A stretch of 64,000 bases of DNA from the NCBI RefSeq assembly GCF_026127265.1, contig NZ_WWFG01000002.1, forward strand, positions 372,001 to 436,000, read 5' to 3'. The translations under genes and the position numbers were made by a program. The notes beneath the pieces are model-generated. The model was not told the origin of the DNA and ran no database searches. It saw only the letters and a program-made list of their open reading frames with translations. Position 1 is the stretch's first letter, and each line of letters starts with the position of its first letter. Shown one piece after another: positions 61,442 through 64,000 of this stretch. This stretch comes from Nostoc sp. KVJ3. Lineage in GTDB: Bacteria; Cyanobacteriota; Cyanobacteriia; Cyanobacteriales; Nostocaceae.

Positions 61442-62437
61442 ATGCAAAATTTGCCGAATTTCCGCGATTATTACGAGATTTTGGGAGTATCTAAAGACGC
61501 TTCTGGGGAGGAAATTAAAAAAGTTTATCGGCGGTTAGCAAGACAATATCACCCCGATCTTAATCCGGGTAACAAAGAATCTGAGGAAAAATTTAAGGAT
61601 ATCGGCGAGGCTTATGAAGTTCTTTCCGACTCAGCCAAGCGATCGCAATACGACCAGTTTAGCCGCTACTGGAAGCAAAAAGACTTTGCTGGCAACAAAC
61701 AAACACCAAAGGCTAAAACTTGGCAGAGTAGCGCTAGCGATCGCAACAGCAATCAAGACCTAGATCCAAGTCAATTCTCTGACTTTGAAAGTTTTATTAA
61801 TCAAGTTATCGGTGTCAAAAATAAGAGTGGGACAACTAACTCCAGTAATAGCAATACTACCGATCCCTTTCGTTCACCCAGAACAAAAGTTGCCTATACC
61901 GTTAATACTCCACCTCGCACTACCCGTCGAGATATAGAAGCCAGATTGACGCTACCGCTAGAAAAAGCTTATCAAGGTGGTAACGAACGCATTCGTTTAG
62001 AAGATGGGCGATCGCTAGAAGTTAATATGCCACCAGGAATGGTAACAGGTCAAACCATCCGTTTGCGGAACCAAGGCGTTGGCGGTGGCGACTTATACTT
62101 AAAAATTACCGTTGAACCTCATCCATTATTTAAGATAGAAGGTTTAAATATCCTCTGCCAAGTACCAGTTACTCCCAGCGAAGCAGTTTTAGGAGGACAG
62201 GTAGAAGCACCAACTTTAGACGGGCCAGTGAAAATGACCATCCCCCCAGGAGTTAGGTCTGGTCAAAAATTCCGACTAGGGAATAAAGGCTACCCCAGCG
62301 ATGATGGGAAACGTGGCGATGAATTGGTAGAAATTCAAATAGTTACCCCAAAAAATATTAGTCAGGAAGAACGGGAACTTTACGAAAAGTTACGGCAAGT
62401 TGAAACCTTTAAACCCCGCGCTGATTTATTGGGTTAG
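61442..62437 (+). CDS. dnaJ: DnaJ-type co-chaperone without zinc fingers
   Basis: A 331-residue J protein of the CbpA type. The J domain (about 8-75) has YHPDLNPG with the HPD motif; a Ser/Asn-rich linker follows; and the C-terminal peptide-binding domains (LTLPLEKAYQGGNERI, VTPSEAVLGGQVEAPTL) lack the CXXCXGXG zinc repeats. It stimulates the DnaK ATPase and presumably works with the DnaK encoded just upstream. Confidence 0.9.
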   Translation: MQNLPNFRDYYEILGVSKDASGEEIKKVYRRLARQYHPDLNPGNKESEEKFKDIGEAYEVLSDSAKRSQYDQFSRYWKQKDFAGNKQTPKAKTWQSSASDRNSNQDLDPSQFSDFESFINQVIGVKNKSGTTNSSNSNTTDPFRSPRTKVAYTVNTPPRTTRRDIEARLTLPLEKAYQGGNERIRLEDGRSLEVNMPPGMVTGQTIRLRNQGVGGGDLYLKITVEPHPLFKIEGLNILCQVPVTPSEAVLGGQVEAPTLDGPVKMTIPPGVRSGQKFRLGNKGYPSDDGKRGDELVEIQIVTPKNISQEERELYEKLRQVETFKPRADLLG

Positions 62438-62449
62438 GGATATGCTTAA

Positions 62450-63349
62450 TCAAGAATTGGTATGAGACCTAATTCTTTTCATTGCCATTTCTAAACTTAA
62501 TTTCATTCGTCTAAAAGCTTTGACAAGATTCCCAATTTCATCATTAGAAACCTGCTCAAAGTCAACTTCTAAATGTCCTGTACTCACTTCTTCGGCAATA
62601 CGAGTTATCCGCTTAAGAGGAAGAATAACTTGTCGATTCAAAAAGATATTAACCAAAAGGATTACTACTATAAAAACAGCAGAGACAAGTCCTACTATTA
62701 ATAAAGAGGATTGATGAGCTTTTTCGATGACTTTACTTGCTGGTATAGACACAAATTGAGCTGCTACAATTTCATTTAAGTGCCAACCAAATCCATTGAC
62801 TGCTCCAAAAAGGTCAATCATAGTTTTTGGAGCAGTCTCAGGAGTACTATGACACTGAAGACAAGCTTGTTGCTTAATTGATAACGGACGGCAAATATAA
62901 AATATGTCGCCAATCGGAAGTGAGCGAAATCCATTCACCTCTTTTAAATCTTTTTCTTTTCTAAAACGCTCTAAAATGTTTGCTTCAAAACTATCAGCTT
63001 TATCCCGAAGATTTGTAGGATTTATTGCTGCTTCTTTATAAAAGAAATCCTGATATTCTGGTTTTTTTCGTAGAATTTCAAAAACTTCTCGTGCTGAGTA
63101 TGCGGATACAACTTGGGGCAGAAACTTCTCTTCTAGTTTCAAAGAGAGTTCTGGATAGATTTGGGTAAGTGTGTACTCACGTATAGAAGTCATTGTGTCA
63201 ATGAGTGTTAAAGCTCTTGAGGCTATGTCATTTGTCGCATTCTGCCTCAGCAATGCAGAAAGAGCTAATCCACTTGAACTCATACCTACTACAAGAATTA
63301 CAAGTAGCAAAATTGTAAATTTTTGTCTCAATTTTAAGTTTTTTAACAT
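62450..63349 (-). CDS. Membrane sensor-like protein: c-type haem (DUF3365/Tll0287-like) domain and HAMP
   Basis: A 299-residue protein. A membrane helix (about 10-32) leads into an extracytoplasmic domain with CLQCH (163-167), a haem c attachment motif as in Tll0287-like DUF3365 proteins; a second helix (about 215-240) and a HAMP domain (LPLKRITRIAEEVSTGHLEVDF) follow. It ends without a kinase or cyclase domain, so it may be a redox or gas sensor signalling through HAMP to a partner. Convergent with dnaJ. Confidence 0.85.
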   Translation of the reverse strand: MLKNLKLRQKFTILLLVILVVGMSSSGLALSALLRQNATNDIASRALTLIDTMTSIREYTLTQIYPELSLKLEEKFLPQVVSAYSAREVFEILRKKPEYQDFFYKEAAINPTNLRDKADSFEANILERFRKEKDLKEVNGFRSLPIGDIFYICRPLSIKQQACLQCHSTPETAPKTMIDLFGAVNGFGWHLNEIVAAQFVSIPASKVIEKAHQSSLLIVGLVSAVFIVVILLVNIFLNRQVILPLKRITRIAEEVSTGHLEVDFEQVSNDEIGNLVKAFRRMKLSLEMAMKRIRSHTNS

Positions 63350-63759
63350 GATCCTAGAGTAGGTGGAAATAAAAGTACAAGAGTTATGCCTTAATCTATA
63401 AAGACAGGTTGATGTGGATTTTCATCGAGGAATGTAAATAACTACAAAATAACTTTGTAGGGTTCCAGATTCAGGTTCACATTTTTTTAAAAAAGTAGAT
63501 GCCTTGCGGGGAGACAAAATACCGTGAAAGGGTTCACTGTGCCGAAACGGAAAAATTGTCCGTTAAGGAATTGGGTAAACCACAACTGGGAAGATTTGTT
63601 GCGCGGATTTCAAAAATCAAATATTAGTCCTATATTTCCATGTATCCTCAATATCTCGCGCTGCTTAAGTAGAAATCCGAAATCGACTCATAGAGAATCG
63701 CTGTTAGCCAAATTCCAATTGACAAAGGATTTAAAATATAAAAAATATCTTTGAGCAAA
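63350..63759. other. Intergenic region, no recognised gene
   Basis: Open frames here look non-coding. GTGCCGAAACGGAAAAATTGT at about 63539 resembles GTGCCAAAACGGGAAAATTGT at about 613, a small dispersed repeat. Confidence 0.4.
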
Positions 63760-64000
63760 GTGACTCAAACAGCCGTGAATCAAAACGGGGCAATGCCACA
63801 AAGCAGTAAACCAACTTATTACTCCCTGCTAGGACTGCATCCCTCGGCATCAGTAATTGATATTCGTCGCGCTTATCGAGAACTGAGCAAACGCTATCAT
63901 CCTGATACTACAGATTTGCCTACTGCGATCGCAATTCCCAAATTTCAGCAAATCAACGAAGCCTACGCGACCCTTAGTCATCCAGAACGGCGCTTCGGCT
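63760..64000 (+). CDS. J-domain protein, N-terminal part, truncated by window end
   Basis: The frame is open to the edge. The J domain reads TYYSLLGLHPSASVIDIRRA and then ELSKRYHPDT with the HPD motif, ending LSHPERR. Start is GTG at 63760 or ATG at 63793. It is probably one of the short membrane-attached J proteins of cyanobacteria, but the rest lies outside. Confidence 0.8.
   Translation, partial: MTQTAVNQNGAMPQSSKPTYYSLLGLHPSASVIDIRRAYRELSKRYHPDTTDLPTAIAIPKFQQINEAYATLSHPERRFG

Noticed and set aside
63524..63754. 76-codon open frame before the last J-domain gene
   Set aside because: No ribosome-binding site or recognisable family, and it includes a dispersed repeat.
1..64000. tRNA and rRNA genes
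   Set aside because: The larger gaps were scanned for T-loop-like GGTTCGA sequences and cloverleaf patterns and nothing convincing was seen; a tRNA search program would be needed for certainty.

Overview
The window looks like chromosomal DNA of a heterocyst-forming cyanobacterium of the Nostoc/Anabaena group. The evidence is frequent GCGATCGC (HIP1) octamers, Nostoc-type dispersed palindromes, a urea ABC transporter, PsiE proteins, a cyanobacteriochrome kinase, a CAAD domain, and a complete set of vanadium-nitrogenase genes. No rRNA, tRNA or CRISPR array was seen.

Layout. 0-6 kb: end of an NHLP-type ABC exporter, a MITE, then urtABCD (urea uptake) with urtE missing and a transposase relic in its place. 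6-17 kb: ordinary chromosomal genes (EF-G-like GTPase, TPR protein, PsiE, methylenetetrahydrofolate reductase, TrpS, LOG-family protein, D-Ala-D-Ala carboxypeptidase, HtrA protease). 17.7-50 kb: a vanadium-nitrogenase island. Its left arm (minus strand) is vnfDG, vnfK, then two unassigned nitrogenase component-1-like genes. Its middle has a divergent Fe-protein gene, a small unknown gene, a VnfR-like repressor, nifV, a 2OG-Fe(II) oxygenase, a nitroreductase, PsiE, the vupABC vanadate transporter, a toxin-antitoxin pair and a TetR regulator. Its right arm has a second vnfD (plus strand), a truncated HsdR-like gene, vnfN, vnfE, vnfH and a second VnfR-like repressor. 50-64 kb: a response-regulator kinase and a cyanobacteriochrome kinase, SagB-type oxidoreductase, a second toxin-antitoxin pair, M28 peptidase, DnaK, DnaJ, a haem-binding HAMP protein and the start of another J-domain gene.

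How the genes fit together. VupABC would bring in vanadate. NifV makes homocitrate and VnfEN scaffolds FeV-cofactor assembly. VnfH delivers electrons, VnfDGK is the catalytic component, and the two XRE-PBP proteins are likely the molybdenum-responsive repressors.

The most striking feature is that vnfD is present twice as a 1.89-kb inverted repeat, 14 kb apart. Both copies encode the same 463 residues, including all cofactor and P-cluster ligands. One copy continues through nine 11-residue repeats into VnfG. The other continues through a duplicated 41-residue linker into a two-helix CAAD membrane domain, which is otherwise known on cyanobacterial aminoacyl-tRNA synthetases. A membrane-anchored V-nitrogenase alpha subunit, and a DNA segment that could invert between the two vnfD copies and exchange their promoters, are the main candidates for something new. 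The second candidate is the nitrogenase-like gene pair behind vnfK together with a Fe-protein homologue that lacks the usual signature lysine.
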